The position numbers were made by a program, and so were the translations under genes. A stretch of 64,000 nt of DNA from Devosia sp. SL43. Its GTDB lineage: Bacteria; Pseudomonadota; Alphaproteobacteria; Rhizobiales; Devosiaceae. The stretch is from the NCBI RefSeq assembly GCF_021729885.1, contig NZ_CP063401.1, positions 1,612,001-1,676,000 of the forward strand. Reading direction: 5' to 3'. Under the pieces are notes generated by a model. The model searched no databases. It was not told the DNA's origin and worked only from the letters and a program-made list of their open reading frames with translations. This document shows, one piece after another, positions 43,202-50,492 of this stretch (position 1 is its first letter; every line of letters begins with the position of its first letter).

Positions 43202-44170
43202 CTACGGCTGAAAGCGCCTGTCGAGCCACGCCATCTGCTCCAGATCCTGGAACGGCCCACCGCCCTCGTGGTTGTTGAACTCGTATTCAACGATGCTCTT
43301 TTCACCGGCATAGGCGTTGTAGGCGCCATAGACGGTCGAAGGCGGGCAGATATCGTCCATCACAGCCACCGAGAAAAGCGCCGCTGCTTTCGACTGCCGG
43401 GCGAAGTTCACCCCGTCGAAATAGTTCAGCGTTTCGAACACCTTGGCCTTCTTGTCGCGATGCTGCGCCAGGAAACGCACGATCTCGCCATAGGGATCGC
43501 GCTGCGCCTTCTGCACCGCGCGAGGATAGTCGCAGAGAAACGGCACATCCGGCATCGCCGCCTTGACGCGCTGATCGATACCCGCCACCGCCAGCGCAAT
43601 CCCGCCGCCCTGACTGCCGCCGCACACCGCGATCCTGTCGGCATCGACAAAATCCTGCGCCACCAGCGCATCGATCGCCCGCACCCCATCGGTGAACAGC
43701 CGCCGATAGTAATAATCGTGTCTGTCGAGGATACCCTTGGTCATCACACCCGGCAGCGATGCCGTGCTGCCGACCGGGTCAGCCGTTGCCCCCATGCTCC
43801 AGCCACTGCCCTGCCCGCGTGTATCCATGCGGAAATAGGCGTAGCCCGAGGCCGCCCAATGCAGTTGCTCATGCGGAAAGCTGCGACCACCGCCATAGCC
43901 CAGATACTGCACCACCAGCGGCAAGCGCCCACTGCGCAGCGTAGGCAACACCAGCCAGCCCTTGATCGGATGCCCGCCAAAGCCCGGAAACGTCACGTCG
44001 AACGCTTCCACAGCCTTCAGTGTCGTCTCTGCCCGTACAATGCTGACTTCGCCCCCGATCGCCCGCGCCTCCGCGATCGTCGCCGCCCAGAAATCAGAGA
44101 AGTCCCCGGGTGTCTGAACGCTGCTGACATAAGCGCCGAGTTCAGGTTGAATCAGATCGGGAAACGGCAT
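43202..44170 (-). CDS. Acetylxylan esterase / cephalosporin-C deacetylase family (AXE1) protein
   Basis: A 322-residue alpha/beta hydrolase of the AXE1 family. The oxyanion region is VVQYLGYGGGRSF, the nucleophile Ser lies in CGGSQGGG, Asp in VAVMDDICPPST and His in FNNHEGGGPF. RMDTRGQGSGW is a family signature. No signal peptide, so it is cytoplasmic and removes O-acetyl groups from imported oligosaccharides. It is upstream of, and co-oriented with, the LacI-lyase-transporter locus. GAGG precedes the ATG. Confidence 0.92.
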   Translation of the reverse strand: MPFPDLIQPELGAYVSSVQTPGDFSDFWAATIAEARAIGGEVSIVRAETTLKAVEAFDVTFPGFGGHPIKGWLVLPTLRSGRLPLVVQYLGYGGGRSFPHEQLHWAASGYAYFRMDTRGQGSGWSMGATADPVGSTASLPGVMTKGILDRHDYYYRRLFTDGVRAIDALVAQDFVDADRIAVCGGSQGGGIALAVAGIDQRVKAAMPDVPFLCDYPRAVQKAQRDPYGEIVRFLAQHRDKKAKVFETLNYFDGVNFARQSKAAALFSVAVMDDICPPSTVYGAYNAYAGEKSIVEYEFNNHEGGGPFQDLEQMAWLDRRFQP

Positions 44171-44292
44171 TGCAGGACCTCGTTTGCATCGGCGGCGACC
44201 ATGCACCGACACGTTCCTGCGCGCCATATTTTTGTGGTGAGTATAGCGAGGCACCGCCCTGCCGGTTCGGCAGGGCGGCTGAAAAGTCTGGC

Positions 44293-44607
44293 TCAGTAGC
44301 CGTTGCCGGCAGGCTTGTGATAGTTGCCAGCAGGAGCGCTGTAGCTGGCGCAGTAACCGGAGTCGGTGGTCACATAGCGCTGGGCGATCCAGCCCCAACG
44401 GCCATTCCAGTTGACGCGGTACCAGCCGTTGCTGACGTAGTCGAGCTCGATGCTGGCGCAGCGCGGAATGCTGCCGATCTTGGCGTAGTAGGTGCCGGCG
44501 CCGTCGCGGAAATTGACGCCGCCCGTGGTCCAGCCGGTGCCGGCCGCCATGCTGGCGGTGGTGGTTGCGACGATGACGGCGGCGGCGAACAGAACTCGTT
44601 TGAACAT
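44293..44607 (-). CDS. Small secreted bacterial SH3-domain protein
   Basis: A 104-residue protein starting at ATG 44607 (AAGGGA upstream). A signal peptide (VLFAAAVIVATTTASMAA) is followed by a bacterial SH3 (SH3b) domain: VNFRDGAGTYYAKIGSIPRCASIELDYVSNGWYRVNWNGRWGWIAQRYV. A second Cys near the C-terminus may pair with that in IPRC. SH3b domains in secreted proteins usually bind cell-wall peptides. It is divergent from the Crp-like gene. Confidence 0.85.
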   Translation of the reverse strand: MFKRVLFAAAVIVATTTASMAAGTGWTTGGVNFRDGAGTYYAKIGSIPRCASIELDYVSNGWYRVNWNGRWGWIAQRYVTTDSGYCASYSAPAGNYHKPAGNGY

Positions 44608-44764
44608 GGTGCAGTCCCTTCTTCGGTTGCGGGTCGCCCTCTGCGATCCGATGACCCGACAATGGACCGCGCTCGGATTGCCCGCAGTTCCCTGGGGAAC
44701 AGGCTTGCAGAGCACTGCGTAATCGGACAGTTTTGCGCCTCGCGGGGGCAAAGGCAGGTTTGAC

Positions 44765-45469
44765 ATGGCGCCAGCAAGGACGGGCGTGGCGTTCTGGCGA
44801 TCGTTCGCGATCTTCGAGGGTTTCGAAGCTGACGCCATTGCCACGCTCGACACGATCGCGATGGCGCGCCACTGGACCGCCAGCGAGAGCATTTTTCAGC
44901 GCGGCGACGATGGCGACTATCTTGTTGTTGTCACCGAAGGGCGCATCAAACTGTCTCTGCTCACCGCCGCAGGTCGAGAGCTCACCCTGCGCTACGCCGA
45001 GGCCGGCGATATCATGGGCGAGTTGTCTTTGCTGGATGGCGCACCACGCTCGGCAGACGCAACCGCCGCGACAGACACCACGGGCTTGATCCTCATGCGC
45101 GGCGACTTCGAGCGCTTGCAGGCGCGGTTTCCGCAGACCGCGACGTCGCTGATCCGCTACCTGTCGCAGCGCTTGCGCGACACGACCGATCAACTGGAAT
45201 CCATCGCACTGTTCGAAATCGAAGCCAGGCTGGCGCGGTTCCTGCTGCTGAGCATCCGCCAGTATTTCGGCGACGACGCCCCCTCTATGCCGCAATTGCG
45301 GCTGGACCTGAGCCAGACCGAGCTGGCGGGCGTCCTGGGCGCCAGTCGGCCCAAGGTCAACCGGGCCATCGTGGCATTGGAGGATTTGGGCGCCATTACC
45401 CGCTCCGGACATGTGCTCACCTGCGATCCTGAACAGCTCGCGCTCATCGCCGAACCTGGGGCGACGTGA
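44765..45469 (+). CDS. Crp/Fnr family transcriptional regulator
   Basis: A 234-residue regulator with a cyclic-nucleotide-binding beta-roll (SIFQRGDDGDYLVVVTEGRIKLS, GDIMGELSLLDGAPRSADATA, with the G-E-L-S-L and R-S contacts of a phosphate-binding cassette). A long dimer helix is followed by a winged HTH (LRLDLSQTELAGVLGASRPKVNRAIVALEDLGAI). It lacks the N-terminal cysteines of FNR. Its stop overlaps the start of a class III nucleotide cyclase, so regulator and probable second-messenger source are made together. The upstream region contains ATCGGACA (44722-44729), a half-site matching a palindrome before the FecR gene. Confidence 0.92.
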   Translation: MAPARTGVAFWRSFAIFEGFEADAIATLDTIAMARHWTASESIFQRGDDGDYLVVVTEGRIKLSLLTAAGRELTLRYAEAGDIMGELSLLDGAPRSADATAATDTTGLILMRGDFERLQARFPQTATSLIRYLSQRLRDTTDQLESIALFEIEARLARFLLLSIRQYFGDDAPSMPQLRLDLSQTELAGVLGASRPKVNRAIVALEDLGAITRSGHVLTCDPEQLALIAEPGAT

Positions 45470-47313
45470 TGCTCGACTGGCGGCGAGGCCTGCCCATGCT
45501 GGCAGCGACCATGGTCGCGGCGCTAGGCGCGGCTCTCGTGCTGACGCTGCCCGCTAGCCTTGCCGAGTGGCGCGAGACAGGCCTCGATCGCCTCGTCAGC
45601 CTGATGCCGGTGCCAGGTTCGGAGGACATCTTCGTCGTCGATATCGGAACGATCTCCGATAGCGGTGAAGCCTGGAGCCGCGTCGACACGGCTCGCCTGC
45701 TGACCGCCATTGCCGATGCCGCACCAAAGGCAGTGGCGCTCGATATCGTGCTCAGCGCCAATTGTGCGGCAAACCCGGCCAATGAAGCCCTGGCAGCGGC
45801 GATCGCCAAAGTCCCGACGACGCTTGGATTTCTCTTGGGGCCGAGCGGCGGCCAGCCCCGCCCCGCACCTAACATCGCGGCTAGCGAGGGTCTTGCACTG
45901 CCTTCGATCTGGCAGTCATCCGGCGCCGAGCGTGCTTGCCCCGCCTTCGAAGCAGCCGCTACCGGGGCTGGCGCCGCCTCGCTTGCCGGCGGCATGGACG
46001 CCATGATCCGCGAGGCCCCGGCGCTCGCCGTCGTCGGCGGCACCGCCTATCTCGGCCTGGCACCCGATGCCATACGGCTCGCAAAGGGCTCCGCGTCGAC
46101 GCTGATCGGCGGTGACCCGGCCTGGCTGCGCATCTTCGGTGCGCCGGTCGAGATCGGACCGTCGGCGACGCTGCGCTTCCACCCCGGATTGCCCGCCCAA
46201 TGGCACAGCCGCACCATCGACGCAGCGGCCCTGCTGGCCGACAATGCCGTGGCGCAGCGCCTGACCGACAAGATCGTCTTTGTGGGCAGCAGCGTTCCTG
46301 GCGCAGGCGCTTTGCGCGCCACCTCCAGCAGCCCGGTGCATCCATCCGTGCAGATCCATGCCGACCTAGCCGCTGGTCTGCTCTCAGGCCGATTGCCGCA
46401 TCGCCCCGTGACCGCCAACGCCACCGAGGCATCGGCCTCGCTCATCGGGGGCATTGCCGCTGGATGGTTGGGCGTAGCACTGGCGCCGCTCTTTGCCGGA
46501 CTGTTGATCGTCGGTCTGGCCATCATATGGATATCAGGAACGGTCGTCCTCGCCCTGCAGGGCGGCAGCCTCCTCGATCCGATTGCGCCACCCATCATCA
46601 TCGCACTGGCCGGTCTTGCGGCAGTCCTGACCCAGGCCGCCCGCACACGCCGTGCCGAGACGGCGCTGCGTCGCCGCATCGGGCAATTGCTGCCGCCCGG
46701 CGTTGTCGCCCGTTTCGTGCGGGAGCCAAACCTGCTGCGGCTGGAGGGCGAAGAACGTCAGGTGACGGCGCTCTTCACTGATATCGAGGGATTCACCCAA
46801 TCCCTGCAGGGGGTCGAGCCGCGACGCTTCGTCGGCATCCTCGACGCCTACTTTACCGGCATGACGCGGATCGTGCTGGCACATGGCGGCATGATCGACA
46901 AACTGGTGGGCGACGCCGTCCACGCGCTGTTCAACGCGCCGGCCGACCTGGAGGGCCATGTCGACAAGGCCATTGCCTGTGCGGTGGAAATGCAGGCCTT
47001 TGGCGAGAGCTTTCGGCTGCAACCGGAAATGCAGGCGTTGGGCTTCGGTCGCACCCGCATCGGCGTTGAAACCGGCATGGTCATTCTGGGCGACGTGGGC
47101 CCGGCCGACAAGATCGACTACACGGCGCATGGCGTCGCCATTAACATGGCGGCACGGCTGGAGCAGGCCAACAAGGCGCTGGGCACCAGCATATGTGTTG
47201 GCCCCAGCGCAGCCGCGCTGGCCACGACCAGCCTGAGCCCGCTCGGCATGATCGAGGTCCGCGGTTTCGGCCAGGTGGCCGTTTACAGCCCAACCGCTAG
47301 CGTCCGACCCTGA
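45469..47313 (+). CDS. CHASE2-domain adenylate/guanylate cyclase
   Basis: About 614 residues. An N-terminal helix is followed by an extracytoplasmic CHASE2 sensor of about 300 residues, then three membrane helices (SLIGGIAAGWLGVALAPLFAGLLIVGLAIIWI...) and a class III cyclase domain. The catalytic domain has metal-binding Asp residues in LFTDIEGFTQ and LVGDAVHALFNAP, and the transition-state segment INMAARLEQANKAL. The substrate-specifying segment reads DYTAHGVAINMAARLE; the His in place of the more usual Ile-Gly-Asp pattern is atypical, so ATP versus GTP use is uncertain. Start GTG 45466 or ATG 45469; the latter overlaps the Crp-like stop. The 3' end overlaps the convergent FecR gene by 17 bases. 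Confidence 0.9.
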   Translation: MLDWRRGLPMLAATMVAALGAALVLTLPASLAEWRETGLDRLVSLMPVPGSEDIFVVDIGTISDSGEAWSRVDTARLLTAIADAAPKAVALDIVLSANCAANPANEALAAAIAKVPTTLGFLLGPSGGQPRPAPNIAASEGLALPSIWQSSGAERACPAFEAAATGAGAASLAGGMDAMIREAPALAVVGGTAYLGLAPDAIRLAKGSASTLIGGDPAWLRIFGAPVEIGPSATLRFHPGLPAQWHSRTIDAAALLADNAVAQRLTDKIVFVGSSVPGAGALRATSSSPVHPSVQIHADLAAGLLSGRLPHRPVTANATEASASLIGGIAAGWLGVALAPLFAGLLIVGLAIIWISGTVVLALQGGSLLDPIAPPIIIALAGLAAVLTQAARTRRAETALRRRIGQLLPPGVVARFVREPNLLRLEGEERQVTALFTDIEGFTQSLQGVEPRRFVGILDAYFTGMTRIVLAHGGMIDKLVGDAVHALFNAPADLEGHVDKAIACAVEMQAFGESFRLQPEMQALGFGRTRIGVETGMVILGDVGPADKIDYTAHGVAINMAARLEQANKALGTSICVGPSAAALATTSLSPLGMIEVRGFGQVAVYSPTASVRP

Positions 47314-47935
47314 CGCTGGCATAGGCCTCTTCGACACGGGCCTGGCCCCACTTGACGACAGGTCCGGGCGGCGCGCCCTCTCCTTCAAACTCCACGCCTT
47401 CCCCCGCCACCAGGATCCGCTCCTCGCCGCCTCCAGTGACAGAGACCGAGCCGTGATCGACAAAGACAGAGAACTTGCCCTTGGTCGGGCCGGCGAAGAA
47501 GGTGGTGCCGCGCACGCCGATCTGGCCGAACGCAGTCAGGATGGTGATATCGGTTGGCGGCAGGTCGGCTGGGCGATCGAACAGCATGGCGCCGCCCATC
47601 GAGATGGTGCCGCCCTGATCCACGATGAACTGATCGATAGTCAATTCGCTGCTGGCACCCAGGTTGATCTTCGTGCGGTCGTCGAGCAGCAACAGCGCGA
47701 AGCCATCCTCGCGCGTCATCACACGGTCGGCGATCATCAACGGATCGTCAGGCGAGAGGTTGAGACTGGCGGTATCGCGCTCGAGCTCCACCAATCCGTC
47801 GATCGAAACGACTTTGCCGATCGGGCCATTGCCCAAAGCCGGAAATACGATGACCCCGGCACCACCCAGACCCATCAGGGCCAGCAGACGGCGTCGACCA
47901 ATGGTCCGGCGACGTCCATACCGCGCAGTAGTCAT
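47297..47935 (-). CDS. FecR-domain protein with Tat-like signal
   Basis: A 212-residue protein. The N-terminus (GRRRTIGRRRLLALMGLGG) has twin arginines before a hydrophobic stretch, consistent with Tat export. The rest is a FecR domain (GPIGKVVSIDGLVELER, MTREDGFALLLLDDRTKINLGASSELTI, FGQIGVRGTTFFAGPTKGKFSVFVDHGSVSV). Stand-alone FecR proteins of this kind often accompany CHASE2 cyclases; the ligand and partner are unknown. The gene overlaps the cyclase 3' end, and a perfect palindrome lies 52 bases before its start. Confidence 0.88.
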   Translation of the reverse strand: MTTARYGRRRTIGRRRLLALMGLGGAGVIVFPALGNGPIGKVVSIDGLVELERDTASLNLSPDDPLMIADRVMTREDGFALLLLDDRTKINLGASSELTIDQFIVDQGGTISMGGAMLFDRPADLPPTDITILTAFGQIGVRGTTFFAGPTKGKFSVFVDHGSVSVTGGGEERILVAGEGVEFEGEGAPPGPVVKWGQARVEEAYASVRVGR

Positions 47936-47986
47936 TCAGACCTCCCTTTGTATCGTCTCCATCAATGCAGTTTGCGATCGTATCGG

Positions 47987-48008
47987 GCATCGGACACCTG
48001 TCCGATGC
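47987..48008. promoter_or_regulatory. Perfect 22-bp palindrome upstream of the FecR gene
   Basis: Ten-base arms GCATCGGACA and TGTCCGATGC flank CC. A third TGTCC follows at 48009-48014. The site is 52-73 bases upstream of the FecR ATG, in promoter range, and is a candidate operator for the Crp-like regulator of this module. An ATCGGACA half-site is also found before the regulator's own gene. Confidence 0.6.
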
Positions 48009-48093
48009 TGTCCAATTCTGGTCGTCTAAAGGACCGCACTTGCTGTCGGCAGTACGACGATAGCATCAAACTCCGCAGTGCGGTCTGGCCGCT

Positions 48094-48327
48094 TCACGCG
48101 GTCACAACGGCGTCGGTGGCAGTGGGAGCAATATAGCGGGGCAGCAGGTAGGCATGTCCCCGAGTTACCACCCAATCCTTGCACACCACGCCATGCTCAT
48201 CGGCATCGGCGCAATCGGCGATCAAGACGGCGGGCTGCGGTGTCAGGTGGGTGACATTTGGCTGGTTGGCATGGGCTGCCGAGGCAAAAGCGAGAACGAA
48301 GATGGTGGTGAGTGCGGTGCGGATCAT
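48094..48327 (-). CDS. Small secreted protein of unknown function
   Basis: A 77-residue protein with a signal peptide (MIRTALTTIFVLAFASAAHA, cleaved near residue 20) and a strong AGGAG before the ATG. The mature 57 residues hold a Cys pair (IADCADADEHGVVCKDW) that could form one disulfide, and a Val/Thr-rich end. No family recognised. It lies alone between the FecR and L,D-transpeptidase genes. Confidence 0.65.
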   Translation of the reverse strand: MIRTALTTIFVLAFASAAHANQPNVTHLTPQPAVLIADCADADEHGVVCKDWVVTRGHAYLLPRYIAPTATDAVVTA

Positions 48328-48456
48328 TTGGAGCTCCTGAGTTGCTCGGTTTTCGATGATCCTGTTGTAGAGCGCCTCATTGGCTGTGGCTGTTCCGCAC
48401 GAAACAGCTGCACAGACCGGTCGGCTATGATCAAACGACGACCGCCCTCAAGCCAG

Positions 48457-49239
48457 CTACAACCCGGCCATGGTAGAGAAATTGCCCACGGGGCATGGCC
48501 CGAACGGATCCAGCGGCGCCGTGCGCGGATCGTTGCGGTTGAAGACGTAGCGGCGTTCGCACACATCCCAACTCGGCGGGCGCTTGGTGGCATCGAAGAT
48601 ATCGGTGCCGGCCTTGAGGTCGCGCCAGAAGGCGGCATGCGGGCTCGAGGCGTTCATGGTCAAGTTCGCCTCGGTCATCCGGAACGGTAGCAACTGCAGC
48701 TGGAACGAGGCATTGCCGCCCTTGAAGGTTTCGCGGGCCAGCGCGTAGATTTCCTTGATGCCGGCATCGGTCATGGCAAAGCACCCCACCGACTTGCAGT
48801 CGCCATGCACCATCAGATAGCTGCCAGTACGGGCCAGGGCCTGGTCGAATTTGTTGGGAAAGCCGACATTGAAGGCGAGGTAATATGATGACTTGGGGTT
48901 CAGCATGCCCGGCGTCACGTCGTAGAAGCCTTCCGGCGACTGGTAATCGCCCTCGCGCACCTTGGGCCCGAGTTCACCCGACCATTTGCAGATCGGGTAC
49001 GTCTTGAGCAGCACGTAGTCGCCGCTGCCGGTGCGCTTCCACACCTCCAGCTCGGACGACTGCTTGTAGACGCGGATCATCATCGGCTCCGATGGTGACG
49101 AGCCGATCTCCGCCATGCGATCGACCAAGGCCTTGGGCAGCGGCACATTGTGGCGGTTGTCGCCGACGAACTGGCTGCAAGCGGCAAGGGTCGTTGCAAT
49201 CAGAAGCAGGCCGGCAGCGCGGAGCGCGAGCTGAAACAT
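48457..49239 (-). CDS. YafK-like L,D-transpeptidase family lipoprotein
   Basis: A 260-residue protein starting at ATG 49239. A lipoprotein signal (LLLIATTLAAC, acylated C21) is followed by a YkuD domain of the YafK/DpaA type. Pieces include MIRVYKQSSELEVWKRTGSGDYVLLKTYPICKWSGELGPKVREGDYQSPEGFY, and the catalytic block HGDCKSVGCFAMTD with His and the nucleophile Cys of the S-x-G-C motif. In E. coli the relative DpaA (YafK) detaches Lpp from peptidoglycan; cross-linking is the alternative. Divergent from the DeoR-type regulator. Confidence 0.9.
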   Translation of the reverse strand: MFQLALRAAGLLLIATTLAACSQFVGDNRHNVPLPKALVDRMAEIGSSPSEPMMIRVYKQSSELEVWKRTGSGDYVLLKTYPICKWSGELGPKVREGDYQSPEGFYDVTPGMLNPKSSYYLAFNVGFPNKFDQALARTGSYLMVHGDCKSVGCFAMTDAGIKEIYALARETFKGGNASFQLQLLPFRMTEANLTMNASSPHAAFWRDLKAGTDIFDATKRPPSWDVCERRYVFNRNDPRTAPLDPFGPCPVGNFSTMAGL

Positions 49240-49423
49240 GGTTCGATCCCGTTGAGGTTCAGGAAACCATAGGAGGCAGGAGTTACCAGTCGGTGACCGG
49301 CCGGCCCCGTGCTGTTGCAAACCCAAAGGTTTCGGTCGCCATGACAGGGCAAAGCCTGACCTTCCCTTTCGATAACTTTCGTTTTGATCTAGCATTGCAA
49401 AGAGCGAAACCAGGGTTGTATCG

Positions 49424-50206
49424 ATGGAAACCCACGAACGGCATGCGCAGATCGTCGAGATTGCCAAGCTCCGTGGCCGTGTCTCGGTGAACGACCTTGT
49501 GCTTGAGTTCGGCGTTTCTCCGCAGACAATCCGCAAGGATCTCAATGACATCTGCAACCGGGGCTTGCTCAAGCGCAGCCATGGCGGAGCCGTGTTCCCA
49601 TCCAGCATCGAGAATATGGAATACGAGGCGCGCCGGCAGATTGCGGCGCGTGAAAAAGATGCGATCGGCCGGGCTGCTGCCCGACTGATCCCCAACAACT
49701 CGTCGCTGTTCATCAATATCGGCACAACCACCGAGGCCGTCGGCCAGGCCCTGCTCGATCACGCAGGTATGATGGTGATCACCAATAACATCAATGTTGC
49801 CAACAAGATGCGGGTCTACCCGCAGTTCGAGGTGGTCATATCGGGCGGCATCGTCCGCGCCTCGGATGGCGGCATCGTCGGAGAAGCTGCCGTCGATTTC
49901 ATCAAGCAGTTCAAGGTGGACTATGCCGTGATCGGCGCGTCCGCTATTGACGCCGATGGCGCCCTGCTCGATTTCGATTACCGCGAAGTGAAAGTCGCGC
50001 AAGCGATCATTGCCAATGCCCGCAACGTCATTCTGGTCTCGGACTCAACGAAATTCGAACGCACCGCACCGGTCCGGATTGCCCATCTCTCGCAGGTCAA
50101 CACCTTCATCACCAACCTCTGCCCCCTGCCCTCGATCAAGACCATCTGTCGCGAGGCCGGGGTGAACCTGATCGAGACGAATCCGGTATCACTCCGTTTC
50201 ACTTAA
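49424..50206 (+). CDS. DeoR/GlpR family transcriptional regulator
   Basis: A 260-residue regulator with a DeoR-type HTH (GRVSVNDLVLEFGVSPQTIRKDLNDICNRGLLKRSHGGAV) and a ribose-5-phosphate-isomerase-like sensor domain (FINIGTTTEAVGQAL, VISGGIVRASDGGIVGEAAVDFIKQF, DYREVKVAQAIIANARNVILVSDSTKF). It resembles GlpR. Normally such repressors adjoin their sugar or glycerol-phosphate genes; here the neighbours are a transpeptidase and a tRNA, so it is orphan in this window and its target lies elsewhere. Confidence 0.93.
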   Translation: METHERHAQIVEIAKLRGRVSVNDLVLEFGVSPQTIRKDLNDICNRGLLKRSHGGAVFPSSIENMEYEARRQIAAREKDAIGRAAARLIPNNSSLFINIGTTTEAVGQALLDHAGMMVITNNINVANKMRVYPQFEVVISGGIVRASDGGIVGEAAVDFIKQFKVDYAVIGASAIDADGALLDFDYREVKVAQAIIANARNVILVSDSTKFERTAPVRIAHLSQVNTFITNLCPLPSIKTICREAGVNLIETNPVSLRFT

Positions 50207-50310
50207 GCCTGTCACAAAGCCAACAAGGGGAGCATTTCTGAAAGCGCGGCAGCCAAACGATCGGCGCAGAAACAGCCCGCAAGGTTCCCACCAGCCCCAG
50301 AAACAAAAAA

Positions 50311-50333
50311 CCCCCGGTTTCCCGGGGGTTTTT
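50311..50333. terminator. Bidirectional rho-independent terminator
   Basis: CCCCCGG (50311-50317) and CCGGGGG (50322-50328) around TTTC, preceded by six A and followed by five T, so it works in both directions. It ends the tRNA-Met transcript on the minus strand and the DeoR-type gene on the plus strand. Confidence 0.9.
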
Positions 50334-50335
50334 AT

Positions 50336-50412
50336 TGGTAGCGAAGCCCAGATTTGAACTGGGGACACACGGATTATGATTCCGCTGCTCTAACCAACTG
50401 AGCTACTCCGCT
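50336..50412 (-). tRNA. tRNA-Met (CAT), elongator type
   Basis: A 77-nt cloverleaf on the minus strand. The acceptor pair AGCGGAG/CTTCGCT has one G-T pair and an encoded CCA. The D arm is GCTC/GAGC with AGTTGGTTA, the anticodon stem GCGGA/TCCGT with loop ATCATAA (anticodon CAT), and the T arm CCCAG-TTCAAAT-CTGGG. The anticodon arm AGCGGAATCATAATCCG is that of alphaproteobacterial elongator tRNA-Met rather than tRNA-Ile2 or initiator tRNA. Confidence 0.93.
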
Positions 50413-50492
50413 TCAAGGAGCGCGCGGGTTTCCCCGGCGACGCACTTACTAGTTTTAGCACGTTCGCCTGTCAAGCCGCTACCCCGGCCCGA

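Noticed and set aside
44696..44721. A second EcfG-like promoter (GGAAC-N17-CGTA) before the Crp-family gene
   Set aside because: It has a mismatch in the -10 box (CGTA for CGTT), so it is weak and not called.
43202..45412. A 736-codon minus-strand frame reaching from the esterase through the SH3 and Crp genes
   Set aside because: Only the part from ATG 44170 is a real esterase; the upstream extension is antisense to the Crp gene and runs out of frame across the SH3 gene.
50336..50412. tRNA considered as initiator Met or Ile2 (CAT)
   Set aside because: It lacks the three G-C pairs of initiator anticodon stems and matches the elongator Met anticodon arm instead.
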